64,000 nt of DNA from Brachycybe producta (taxonomy: Eukaryota; Arthropoda; Diplopoda; Playtdesmida; Andrognathidae), in assembly GCA_036925085.1 (NCBI GenBank), contig JAUPFP010000013.1, positions 4,456,655 to 4,520,654 on the forward strand. The letters run 5' to 3'. Made by a program: the position numbers and the translations under genes. This document shows positions 43,806 to 54,999 of this stretch, one piece after another. The notes beneath the pieces are model-generated. The model did no database searches and had not been told where the DNA came from. It saw only the letters and a list, made by a program, of their open reading frames with translations. Position 1 is the first letter of the stretch. Each line of letters opens with the position of its first letter.

Positions 43806-44921
43806 ACTTTTTGTAAAAAGTTGCTTCCACTTGCAATAAGTTTGACGGTTTGGCCTATGCCAAAACCAACTAGATAGACTAGACTTATAGCATATTTTCA
43901 TTGTAAGCCAACAACAAATCCACCTTTTTTTTTTGGTTTTTTTCCATATTACAGTGAATAATGTTGTTTTGTTTGGCCTTCCTTTTAATTAATGAGTTTA
44001 TATTGAAGGTTATAAAGAAAGAGAAGTTCGTTAAACGTCACACTTTATAATCATAAAACACACACAAACAAGTGTCTTTTGTTTCAATGGTGTTTGTGTT
44101 TGTTTTAAGCACATTGATGTATGTGTGAGGCCTACATTAAGTAGATTATCTTCACGGTCAAGTAACCACGCTTTTTAGATGTGGCCACCTGGCCTGTTTT
44201 GCTGAGCACTCACTACATATTATACTGTATAATGAATATGCTACTGTGCCATTTGTTTTTAAATTTTGCAATAACTTGCAACCAATAACTTTGAAACTAA
44301 TGGGTGTCAAATTTACTTTGTATCCAAATATGTATTTTTAAAGAGGTTATTTTGGTGCAATTTGCATGTAGCTATATATATTTTTAACAAGTGAATTCAT
44401 CACAATCATAAATAGATGCAAGCGGATGTATCATCATCATCATAATTTAGAAATAATAAAGGGGTTTACAGTTACAATAGAAAAATAAACACATTATTAT
44501 ATGTAAAATATCTTTACGTGCTTGTCATTCTGTGTGTTTGTTTGTTTGTGTTATATCCAGGTTATGTGTTATTTTTTTTCAACACAGAATAATTATTATT
44601 ATTAAAAACGCGTGTAGATAGGAATTTCACGCTTAACCAGTCTACCTTGCATTTATAATGGCAATAAATTAATAAATAGTTCTTCTCTATTGTAGGCCAT
44701 ATAACATTTTATATTAATATTGTTGGACCTCTTTTTTTTACTAAGGCCCTTGGCACCACAGACCATTTTTTGACTGTAAAATTGAAGTCGGATTGTCGCC
44801 AAAACCACGAAAAATACATTACAACCACAGTGGTCTCTGTATTCCAACTCTTAAGAGAGTTTTTGTTTTGTAATCAAGTATTTTGAGAGTGAAAATGTCT
44901 CATTTTGCAATCAGAGTTGTA

Positions 44922-45143
44922 GTGCGTTCACAGACGAGCGTCTTTTAGTGGTAGTAGATAAATTACAAAAAGTGGCTGGCGTGTGGCATGCAAAACAGAC
45001 CACTCAAGTTGTCTATACCAGCAGTTTCGAACTGCAAAAAGTGATGGTAAAGTCAACTTGAGTGGTCGAGCTCGATCACGCATCAACCATTTCTTTTGCA
45101 TTATATCTCGACCACTAAAAGTCGCTCGTTTGTGAACTTCCTT
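44922..45143. mobile_element. Palindromic MITE with GTTCACAnACGAGCG ends
   Basis: GCGTTCACAGACGAGCGTCTTTTAGTGG faces CCACTAAAAGTCGCTCGTTTGTGAAC. In the middle, CCACTCAAGTTG and CAACTTGAGTGG form a second inverted pair. Related ACCACTTTTCGTGG / CCACAAAAAGTGG arms surround the LINE fragment at 43467-43682. Confidence 0.65.
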
Positions 45144-45557
45144 AACTCTCATAATATATTGGGTGCATTCAGAAACGAAAAATAAAGCTGTTATCTGTAA
45201 CAAAAACAGCAAAGTAGCATTATTTTGGAAGCATCATGTGGACTAATCGTCTGTAAAGAATACGTGTTTGGGAACCATTCAAACTGCACCTAAGTTCCTA
45301 ACCTTCTCAAGAAAGCAATCAACTTATCCACATACACTTTGCTTTCTCGAGGTTAAGGTGAGAAGTTAAAAAGTATGTACATGTAGAATTTTGTAGATGT
45401 CATGTTTGCAAAATGGTCTCCTCATTTAATGCTTAGGGCCTCATATTTGAGACGGAAAGTGCAAAATGAAGCACATCCGGAAATTGTTTTCTTATAGTAC
45501 AGGAGATTCAACCGCCACCTTTTTAAAATTGTTTTACAGCACAATGAAATATTTTTT

Positions 45558-45690
45558 AAGAGTCGTATTCTTAATGATTGTCAAGTCAAAGCTGGTGCTA
45601 AACTTATAAACTTTTCAATGGAAGTTTAATGTGAAAGTTGATGAGTTTGGCACTAATTAGTTTTCACTTAAAAATCATTAAGTGTCCAGT
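45558..45690. repeat. GGGTCGTATTC fold-back repeat, second copy
   Basis: Shares AGTCGTATTCTTAATGATTG, AAGTCAAAGC and GTGCTAAACTTA with 47138-47270 and ends AAAAATCATTAAG, so the palindromic layout is the same. Confidence 0.5.
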
Positions 45691-46580
45691 TGCGTCCATT
45701 ACTATGATAAACTATATGAGAAACTAAAACTGTCTTTCATTGAAGAATAAAATGGTAATCATTTTTTGTTTGCTATTTTTTTGTGTGGCAGTTATGACCA
45801 GTTACTGTTTAATAAATTGTTTGAGGACCCCCCTGTGACCCTCACATAAGAATAATTCCTGTAATAAAAAATGCAGTAAATTTATTGCGCAAATCGTGTA
45901 CAAGTTGTATAACTGTATACAATATATGAAGCTATTAGCAATAAACAAAACTAAATAATTTATTTGAAAATTATGTTACTACTTAATTGTTTTGTTGTTT
46001 TAACTTTTAACATTCTGAAGGTGAAATGTCTCTTGATGAATTAAGGGAAGGCTTTGAACTTGATGCATCCAAATGCACCAGTTATTTGACAACATATCCC
46101 AACCAAATTTTGTTGCATTCTCACACTTTTAAATTATGTAAATTTATTAATATGTGAAAAGAAAATAATCTTTATCTTGATGGTCACTCACAAAGGATAA
46201 TTTACTATCCTTGGGTCACTCCGCACATTCCTATTAAGTATGTGAAGGGAAATTCTAATTTATAAAAGTAAACAAGTGCTGCTAATTGTTTTTTTTAAAT
46301 ATTCCGTCCTGTTACGCAATTTATGCAAATACATTGACAACATTGTATACAACATTTTCGTAATATTTGACTTTGTATTGAATTTTGGAATGTGCTCTCA
46401 TTAGTGTACATTCCAACATTGTACACACATTTTACAAATATTTACTGACCACAACAGTGCGGCAATTGTAATTTTATTGTTTTTTAGAATATTCTTTTCA
46501 TCACAGTAATATTCTCCAAAAAAATCTTAACAAAATGCCCGTTTATTTGTTTTACAATTTAGTAATTAATATTGTTTAAA

Positions 46581-46693
46581 TAAAGCAATGTTCACACAGA
46601 TGTAACAAGTGGAGAAATATATATGTTGACCTTCAGTGATCTGTCGAAGGTGCAAAATGTTTCCACTTGTTGCATTTGTGTGAACTGGCCTTA
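46581..46693. mobile_element. Short fold-back element, GTTCACACAGATGTAAC arms
   Basis: GTTCACACAGATGTAACAAGTGG faces CCACTTGTTGCATTTGTGTGAAC across about 110 bp. No target duplication was resolved. Confidence 0.6.
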
Positions 46694-47107
46694 ACTTAAT
46701 TTGTTTTGTCTTCTTTGATTTTATTCTGAACTGACCAGTTGACGTAATGGACTGCGTTTCAGGAATTTGTTTTGGTCATTAGAGAAGAAGTCTTGAAGAA
46801 AAAAAAAACTAGTAAATGTAATTTGAAGTTTTTGCAACTAATATCCTGTTCTTGTATTAAGATCTTAATTTTAAGAAGAAGAAAAAAAAATCTAAAGGTA
46901 TACAATTATGATTTCTTTCTCTATTAGTATTACTAAAAAAAAACATACACAAATGTAAAACGAGCGCAATTTTTGGCTCAAATCTATATAAAAAAAAATG
47001 CATTAATAGAATACGAAATTCAAGTGAATGAATTAATGGTTAAGTGCAAAACGTCATTTCTTTGTGAGTAGTTTTTATCATCTTTTAATATTTAAATTCC
47101 AAATAAT

Positions 47108-47520
47108 TTTAAGGTGGTTTTAAGGGAAGGGGGGTCGTATTCATAATGATTTTTAAGTCAAAGCATGTGTGCTAAACTTAGGAAGTTTAATATAAAACTT
47201 CCTATAAAAAAATTCGAGTTTTAGCATGAACTTTGATTTAGCAATAATCATTAAAAATATTATCCTAAAGTTTAAATGCTGCATAATCACTGATTATTGT
47301 GTTTCAGGTGGAAAGCGAAAAACAAAACAAAAAAAAACTAGAATGTGTAAGGGGTAGCTCAATTTACTTAAGGGTATTTTCATGTTGATATCTTTCAAAA
47401 TAAGCTTTTTTAAATCTTTATCTATAAAAAGTTTATTTTGAAAGATGCCAACATGAAAATACCCTTAAATGATTGAACTGACCTTCTAGTTTTTAAAACA
47501 CTTTTTAGTTTTGGTCTCTT
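47108..47520. mobile_element. GGTGGTTTTAAA-family element with nested fold-back
   Basis: Begins TTTTAAGGTGGTTTTAAGG, is followed by a GGGTCGTATTC fold-back element (47138-47270), then TTTCAGGTGGAAAG and the symmetric CTTAAGGGTATTTTCATG / CATGAAAATACCCTTAA core. The right end is not clear. Confidence 0.55.
47138..47270. repeat. GGGTCGTATTC fold-back repeat
   Basis: GGGTCGTATTCATAATGATT at one end and AATAATCATTAAAAATATTATCC at the other, with GTGCTAAACTTAGGAAGTTT inside. A relative is at 45558-45690, and a shorter one near 41125-41200. Confidence 0.5.
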
Positions 47521-48000
47521 TCGAAAATGAGCTGTTCATAAAGTATATAGTCTGTTAAGGTTCACGTTTTGACCTCATCCAAATACTTTTGTTATGAGGA
47601 GACATTTGGAATTTGAATAAATGAACACAATTCTAGAAAAATCTTGATCACATTGTATTTTATTTATGATTATCATAATACAGTAATATTATTAAGTTTA
47701 TGAAAAGTGCTCATGGGATAGTCAGTCACACATTACGCACAAGGGGGGTCCTTTTTAGGTTCCATTTCCAATTAGTTTAGTCACGATCACACATACAAAT
47801 GCAGTGTTTTTTTTTAAAAAAGTAATTTTCATAATATTCAAAGTATGAACTTTGAACTACTTGTGATTTCTGAAGATAAATTGGGTTTTAATTTAGTTTG
47901 TGAAAGGAACAACAAAAAAAAAGATCAAAGGTGATACTGTTTTTTTAAACTTATTTTTAATTCATAAATCTGAACAACTCATTGATTTGTCTTATTAGTA

Positions 48001-48522
48001 GGGCTCAGATTTTTATGTAATATCAAGCAGATGTTTCTCAATCCGTGGCCCAATTGCGAATAATTGTGAAGTAATCATCATCATTAGAGCAACTGCAAGC
48101 AATTATGCTTTTTCTAATCGAAAATGCTGGTTAGAGGCTAGAACTCTTATTTGACAACTGATAACTAAACATCTAGCCTCTAACCAACCTTATTGATTAA
48201 AAAAAATCATAATTGCAGTTGCTCTAATGATGATGATTAACTTCACAATTATACAGGCATCTGTAGACACTTTACTAGACAGCTTCAGAATTTCTTTGAC
48301 TCCGCCCTTTTAGGAGTGTCATCAATTTCTAATTGGTTTGTTACAGGGTCTGACGTCACGTGTCCCGCCCTTTTTATTTCTAATTGGTTGATATTTGGTC
48401 TGATGCTCATAAAAGGGCGGAGCCAAAGAATTTCTGAAGCTGTCTAGAGATGCCTGTACAATTTTTTGGCACATGAGCCACACATTGAGCAACATTTGCT
48501 TGATGTTACATAAAAATCCGAT
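48001..48522. mobile_element. AGGGCTCGGAT-family element with nested MITE
   Basis: Begins GGGCTCAGATTTTTATGTAATATCAAG and ends CTTGATGTTACATAAAAATCCG. Its long arms (TTAGAGCAACTGCAA / TTGCAGTTGCTCTAA) are inverted. A fold-back MITE sits at 48253-48457. Confidence 0.7.
48253..48457. mobile_element. Fold-back MITE, 9-bp TSD family, diverged copy G
   Basis: Ends ACAGGCATCT and AGATGCCTGT, arms CAGCTTCAGAAATTC-like, and the conserved CTAATTGGTTTGTTA and TGACGTCACGTG core. It is nested in an AGGGCTCGGAT-family element (48001-48522); ACAATT is present on both flanks. Confidence 0.75.
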
Positions 48523-49325
48523 TCTTAATGATTAGTTATTACAAAATTTATTGATACAGGAAACGTTTGAAATGTAGATTATTGTAAAGGTTTATAGCAT
48601 TTATATAATTTTTTTAAAAAAATCTTATAAATTTTTTTTATTACTGCCTTGTTCTTTGTTTTATGATAATTTTCGTTTGATTTGTGTCGGCTTCATTTGT
48701 TGTTATGAACTTACAAGTCTGGTTTTTATTAGGAAAAAAAAAAAAGATACAATATTTAAATCGTATCTATTTTTATATAATTGCAATGATAACTTTTAAT
48801 TCATTATTCAAAATTAATTGTAGATTTTGTACTTGTCTTTTTATTAGTTGTTTGACTGTTTTAAACAAAATGAGGAAGAAAGAAAAAATAGATTTGAATA
48901 TCATGAATTAACAAAACAGAAAATGACATTCAGGTAAAATTTAGTTGTCAAAATTTAACTATAATCATTGTATAAAATATGTTCTTTCAATGTCGTTCCT
49001 GTTGTTGTTATTATTATTATTATTATTCTTATTATTATTACTAGTATTATTGGCAAAAAAAGAAGGTTGCACAGTAGGAAATTTTTGAGAGGGTGAGAGA
49101 GAAACTTTATATTGACTTTTCATGTAAATGATGTGTGTCTATAGTTCAAATGCATTACTTTTTATCTCTAATGGTACTTCCTTATATAACTTATGCTAAC
49201 TAGTGAGAAAATATTTTTTTTTGGGGGGGGTTTCAGAAAACGTTACAATTACATTAGCGTCTTGTTAGTAACTGACTAGCAATCAACATCATTATAGTCA
49301 TGCTGGTCAAGTTTATATTTATTGG

Positions 49326-49960
49326 TGGTGGCTGAATAGATAGCGGATAGCACCACTGCAGTGGCTAATGCTAAGCTCCTTAGATGACAGGCAATTAGAA
49401 ATCGGGACATACAGAAGTTGGCTTTGCCCTGTTTATGACAACCGGCAACTTCTAATTGGTTAGTTATGTAGTCTAACGTCACATGCTCCGCCCTTTTCAA
49501 CGTCGAACCACACAACAAACCAATTAGAAGTTGCTGGTCGTCATAAAAAGAGCGGAGCCAACTTCTGTATGTCCAGATTTCTAATTGTCTGTGTCTTACA
49601 TTGCCATTTTTTTGAAAGATTTGGACGCAAAGACGTCAAGCGAACTTTTTTTCTTTAGAAACAACATTACGAAAATATTCAAATTGTTTTCAAAACTAGA
49701 ATGGTAAAAGATTATGCTAAAAGTTTTTTCATGGCAATATTTAAAATAAACATTTTATAGCAGTTTGAAAATGACATTTTTTTTGGTGGTTGTTTTTTTC
49801 TCCCATTGAAATTTTATGAAAAACTATTTTCAAACTGTTATAAAAAGTTTATTTTTAAAGATATCATCATTAAAAAAAACTTGAGCATTATCACCAACTA
49901 GTCTAGGTTCTAAAATAATTTTGATTGAATGATTATTATTTCTCCTGAAAAACGTTTCCT
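49326..49960. mobile_element. TTAA-type MITE, GGTGGCTGAATAGAT family, interrupted and eroded
   Basis: Starts GGTGGCTGAATAGATAG, continues with ACCACTGCAGTGGCTAATGC, is interrupted by a fold-back MITE (49387-49592), then resumes with the family's internal blocks to an eroded right side near 49960. No right terminus is recognisable. Confidence 0.6.
49387..49592. mobile_element. Fold-back MITE, 9-bp TSD family, copy C
   Basis: Ends ACAGGCAATTAGAAATC and TTCTAATTGTCTGT, with the shared CTCCGCCC / CTTCTAATTGGTT palindromic interior. It is inserted into a GGTGGCTGAATAGAT-family element; the target duplication is too diverged to call cleanly. Confidence 0.8.
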
Positions 49961-51659
49961 TGAAGCTCCCTTTCATAACCAGGTATTTTTTCATAGTTTG
50001 GATGCGCACAGTATAAATTACTGATTGTAATAATGATGAGTTTAATGTGGGAATATGTTCTCTTGACAAGTGTGTTTCTGACTTGTGTTCTCAGATTGTA
50101 AATATTTCAAATTTATTTCCTGACTTTTGAAAAAGAAAGAAGAAGAACGAAAAAAAAAAACTTAATTCTATAAGTAGCCTCCTCCTTCATTATATGTTTT
50201 TATTTTCTTAAATTTATTGTTAAAAGGATAGATGGAAAGAACTAATTATAGATTGCGTAATGAGTAGATAGAGTGGTCATGCTGTTTTTTTTATTTTGGT
50301 TTATTAAAAAATTACAGTAGCAGACCTAGAATTATTATTATTTTGTATTCATATATGTTACCGACAAAGTTAAAAATTAGTCATTCTGAAGAATCACTAG
50401 ATATTAATAATAGACCTACCAATTCGTTTAGTAAATCTACATAATTACATATTTATTTCAAGCTATAAAGACAAACCCCCCAAAAAATAAGCAAAATTTG
50501 TAGATAATCTTGTTATTCTGGACATTTATTAAGTAATTTAGGAATTCTGCACATTGTCTAAACATTTATGAACGTTTAGATTTATTATGAAATTGTTCGG
50601 TATGTACTTTGCCTAGTTCTTGTGCAGAATACCTGCTATTTCATTGTTGAAGGTAAACATAAATATTTTCTTGGCCTATTCTAGTCTTGTTTCCGTGTTT
50701 TTTCTTTGTATCTTAATTTATAAAGGCAATGAAAGGGGTTTGTCCATGTGAATAAAACAATTTTTGTTATATTGTAATATTTCCATTTGTTAGCCTTTGA
50801 CATTAGGATGTATCAATTTTTTTTTCTTCCTTCTATCTTCTTCAAAATTTTAAATTATTCATGTTGTGAATAATGGTTATGCTAATGAAGTTGTTGTAAT
50901 CTTTTCTATTAATATGTAATATAGGTTTCAGAACATTGGTTTGATAGAAGATTATCTCTACTTAACATTCGATGTCCATTATTCACCTGTTTTTTTCTTT
51001 AAATTTATTGGTGATGTCCACGCATGAGAATAAGTCCAACAATAGCCATATGTGTGTGTGTGTAAAATGGACATAAACTGGACACATGAATATATTTTTC
51101 AGAATAGAACTGGAGTTTTCAGCCATCAAAAGTTGATTGTATATCCTCTTAATAATGTCACAACTTTTAATGCAAATTTTTCTATCTAAATTTAAATATT
51201 TAACAATTGCAGGTTTTCTATTTATCATTTTGTAAGTGACATTGTCAGAAAATTTTAACAAAGTTCGTTGGAACGAACATGATTTACATTATGTTCAGAG
51301 AGTTCGAGTGCCAAGTTTCCTTCTTGTAGTTTTAGCTATTACTGTTTGAAGACAGGCCCTATGAGGCTATGACACAAGCATGTAAAAGCAAATAATTTAA
51401 AATTTAAAATTATTAATTATTTTAAATTTAAATTATTCATTGAATGCTTTTTGTTTTGAAATTGTAATTTTAAAATGTTTGTTTCATTTATTAAAACAAT
51501 TCAAATCTAAGTAATATTTGTATATAAATTAAATAAATCGTATTATATATATTTAAATGCAATCAATGATTTATTATTTGAGCTATAATTTTAAATAAAA
51601 TTATTGGTTGACAAAGTACATTGTAAAAATGGTTAATTTTTACAAGTTAAAAATACATT

Positions 51660-51815
51660 CACATGCCCTTGGGCCAAAAAATAAAAGATGCCCTCGATAA
51701 ATGGTTAGGGCTTACGAACTTATGGTGCATCTCTATTATATAATATGCCCACCTTTTTTTAAAAAAAATTGACTGGCATTTGCTCACTCCGCCCAAGCCT
51801 TAATCCGGCTCTGGT
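51660..51815. repeat. Decayed hAT-like MITE fragment
   Basis: Ends CTTAATCCGGCTCTGG, matching the terminus of the 41698-41861 element, and shares GCCC/ATGCCC-type interior motifs. The left end is lost. Confidence 0.4.
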
Positions 51816-52578
51816 CTTGAGTTCAAAAACCAGCTAGCTGTTAATAAAAAAGTAACTTTATTTAACATGCAAAATAAATTTAATATTTCACATATACATA
51901 CTATAGTAAAATCATAAAATGTTGCCACTAATTTGCATGCAAGTTTCTTTTATTATTAAATATTAATGATTACGACGTGTTTGGCGACACACCAAAACCC
52001 TTATAAGTTAAAGGGAATTTCTCCATTTTTTTTTTGTTTATTTGCTGTTAGACATCCTCCCTTTTTTTCTTTTCTTCAAATGTTTTCTTAATACTTTATA
52101 GAATGGCGGCCATTTGGAACATAAATATATTTATATATACTTATATTTATGTATTATGCATATACACTTTGATAAATATAGGTTTGTTTCCGTGAGAAAT
52201 CTCACCTGAAAAAAAAAGTGTATAAAGGAGGAGGAGGAGGGAGTGAATATTGTAGTTATTACAGAAAGAAGAGTATAAAGATTTTCTAATATAATGGTGT
52301 GAATTCGAGAATGTGTTTATTATACATACAATTGTGCATATGCGATAGAATACATATATCTGTAGATATACGGACTTTTTTTTCTTTTGATATTTTTGTG
52401 TTATTTCTTATGTTATTTTTCGTTCTTTTTCATCACAAAAAAAGTTGGTCACATTTTTTAAAAAAAATGTTTAGAACGAAACCTTTAAAAGTCACGCTTC
52501 TCTGATGCTTATTCAGAAATTGGAATTGGGGCTTCATTCAATATGAAATAAAATCGACCAGAATCTGTTTTTAATAAG

Positions 52579-52580
<2 letters not shown>

Positions 52581-52643
<63 letters not shown>
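52581..52643. repeat. (TTA)n microsatellite
   Basis: About 21 perfect TTA trinucleotides. Confidence 0.95.
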
Positions 52644-52645
<2 letters not shown>

Positions 52646-53347
52646 TTTGTAGGTTTACAAAATTTAAATATATGTTTGATAAAGCAACATTAGTTTATAA
52701 AGCTGAGGTTGACTGATGAATGAAATTTTGGATAAATTTTAGATAAATTGAATTTTCTAGTTCATAATTAAATTTGGTATCCACAGTTCAGAAAGAAGAT
52801 TTAACTAAATTAATGGTGAAAATTCAACAGAAATAGTAATAAAAAAAATCAGAATATCTCTATGGTACTTTGCACTGAAAGATATATATATGACGCTTCT
52901 GTTAAATGCCTTACAAAGTGAAATTCAGTGGGGATTTAATATATGTGACTTGAATATGGTAAAAGTATATTTTGTATGTGGATATTTTTAGTGACGTTTT
53001 AACGCATAGGCCTACAAGTCACGTGCCTAGGGTGCCCCCAACAAAACTGGATCCTGGATCCTGGAAACTGGATCATTGTTTAGACTTTTGTAGTTTTGAA
53101 AAAAAAAATTGCATTAGTTTTTTATAAGGTTAAGGTGATGTCATATTGTACCCAGGGGCCTCCCACAAACTCCATAAAACATCACTGGATGGATATCTTC
53201 TGAAATATTTTAATTGCAATTTGAAACATTTTTTAAACTGAAATATATTAATACAAAATTAAATATGCATACATGTAGACAAATGGAAAATTAGCAATTA
53301 CACGTAGTTTCATTGTTTATTAAAATTTGCTTTTAGATGAAAACTAA

Positions 53348-53647
53348 TACTTTCTACACAGTCATGAGTTAAATGAAATTAAATGTGTTTAGGTGAAGGG
53401 AATTACAGGGAATTACACTTAAGGACATGAACCAAACAAAAATTGACTTTATTATTAATATTCTAAATTGAAATACTAAATATTTTAATGTAAATATTTC
53501 TATATTATATTTAAGTATTAACTCAATATTTTCAGATTATTAACTGAATAAATTGAATTCGACATATTGTTTGTTTGCCCTTCACAGAGCTCTGTAGAAC
53601 ACGTTTATTATTTAAATGAATTTAATTTATCAGGTGTGTACTGGGTA
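53348..53647. mobile_element. MITE, TACCTAGTACACAC family, copy 2
   Basis: Same interior as copy 1 in the same orientation, with eroded ends (TACTTTCTACACAGTCATGAG and GTGTGTACTGGGTA). Identity to the other copies looks high by eye over about 300 bp. Confidence 0.75.
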
Positions 53648-54713
53648 TTAGGAACTTTGTTAATTAGGAATTAAGTTTATTTAGTATTATTTATTTAGAT
53701 GTTTTTTTAAAAATTATTATTCTGATAGCTTGTGTGCTTATGGGTTGGACACATTACGAAATTGTCTATTCTTGTCCATTTCCCTATTGTTTAAGTCTCT
53801 CATGATGTGTCGTAATGCATAATATTTCAGGGCAATGACCCCCCCCCCCCCCCTTTCATTACAAACTCAAATCATTTATTGTAAATAATATCCAGTAGTG
53901 TCCATATGTAAAAATTCACGATTTCTTTGAATATATTGTCTGTCTTTCTCCACCCACAACTTTCTAACCTATAGTTTGATGGTGAACCATTTTTTTTTAG
54001 ATGAAATTAAACTGTTTTGAGAAATGTTTCCAATACAGATTACACCAAGACATCAAGGTAGAAATGATTTTTTTTTTCCAATTTTCTATCCATTCAAAGT
54101 TTTATATGGGTAACGTGTGATTACTTCCTTTTTCATAGAATTCTTTATTATTATTATATATTTTTTGTGTGTGTTGTTGTTACAACTATGAAATTTGTAG
54201 GAGGAGGAGAAATCAATTTCACATTTATTAACACCTTCTTCTTCTAAAATCTATTTCTTGTTCTGTTTGAACTCTTTAAAAAAGCATGGAATGTTTCCCC
54301 ACATTTTTTTCTTCTTCTTCTACTACTTATTTCATGTTCCTTGTTGGTATTTTAACGTTTAACCCTTTCATTATAACTTTTTTGTTGTTGTCTGTGTTTG
54401 CATAGGATTCAAGGTACTTTTCAATTTTATTTCTTGCAATGCTGACATATTTCTTATATTTAAAAAAAAAAAAAATGAAAACCCTCTAGTGGCTAATTTG
54501 CTAAGTTCCCAACCTCTTTCATTAATCATCTAACTTTTTTGCGAATGCAATTTGTAGTAATCATACTAATTTTGTCTGTCAAAAAGCGCCAAAAATGCCC
54601 ACTGGTCAACTGGTATAATTATATTTATAGTAGTTTTCTATAGAAATAAGACAAGTTCTTTGTTGTAATTAACAGGGTTGGTTTGATATTATTGGAAGAA
54701 GTGATTGCCGCAC

Positions 54714-54923
54714 ACAGGCAATTAGAAAACGGGATGAACAGAAGTTGGCTCCGCCCCTTTTTTTTTTGACGAATTCCAACTTCTAATTGGTTTGTTGTGT
54801 GGTTCGACGTTGAAAAGGGCGGAGCATGTGACGTCAGACTACATAACCAACCAATTAGAAGTTGCCAGTCGCCATAAAAAGGGCGGAGCCAACTTCTGTT
54901 CATCCCGTTTTCTAATTGTCTGT
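54714..54923. mobile_element. Fold-back MITE, 9-bp TSD family, copy D
   Basis: Ends ACAGGCAATTAGAAAAC and GTTTTCTAATTGTCTGT around the shared core with TGACGTCA. The flanks TTGCCGCAC and TTGCGGCAA match at 7 of 9 positions. It lies in otherwise gene-free DNA. Confidence 0.8.
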
Positions 54924-54999
54924 TTGCGGCAAAGGCTTGTGAGCATGAAATTTCAAATTGAGAATGGTCATTGACTTTCTTATTGGTCAAATTTGATCA

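Larger units (their letters stand above)
49970..53340. other. No gene seen
   Basis: A+T-rich DNA, the (TTA)n tract and a decayed hAT fragment. No open frame with protein character. Confidence 0.5.

Noticed and set aside
54625-54990. 121-codon frame sharing peptides with frames at 57628, 57683, 49276 and 30241
   Set aside because: The shared peptides are translations of the fold-back MITE in different copies, not a protein family.
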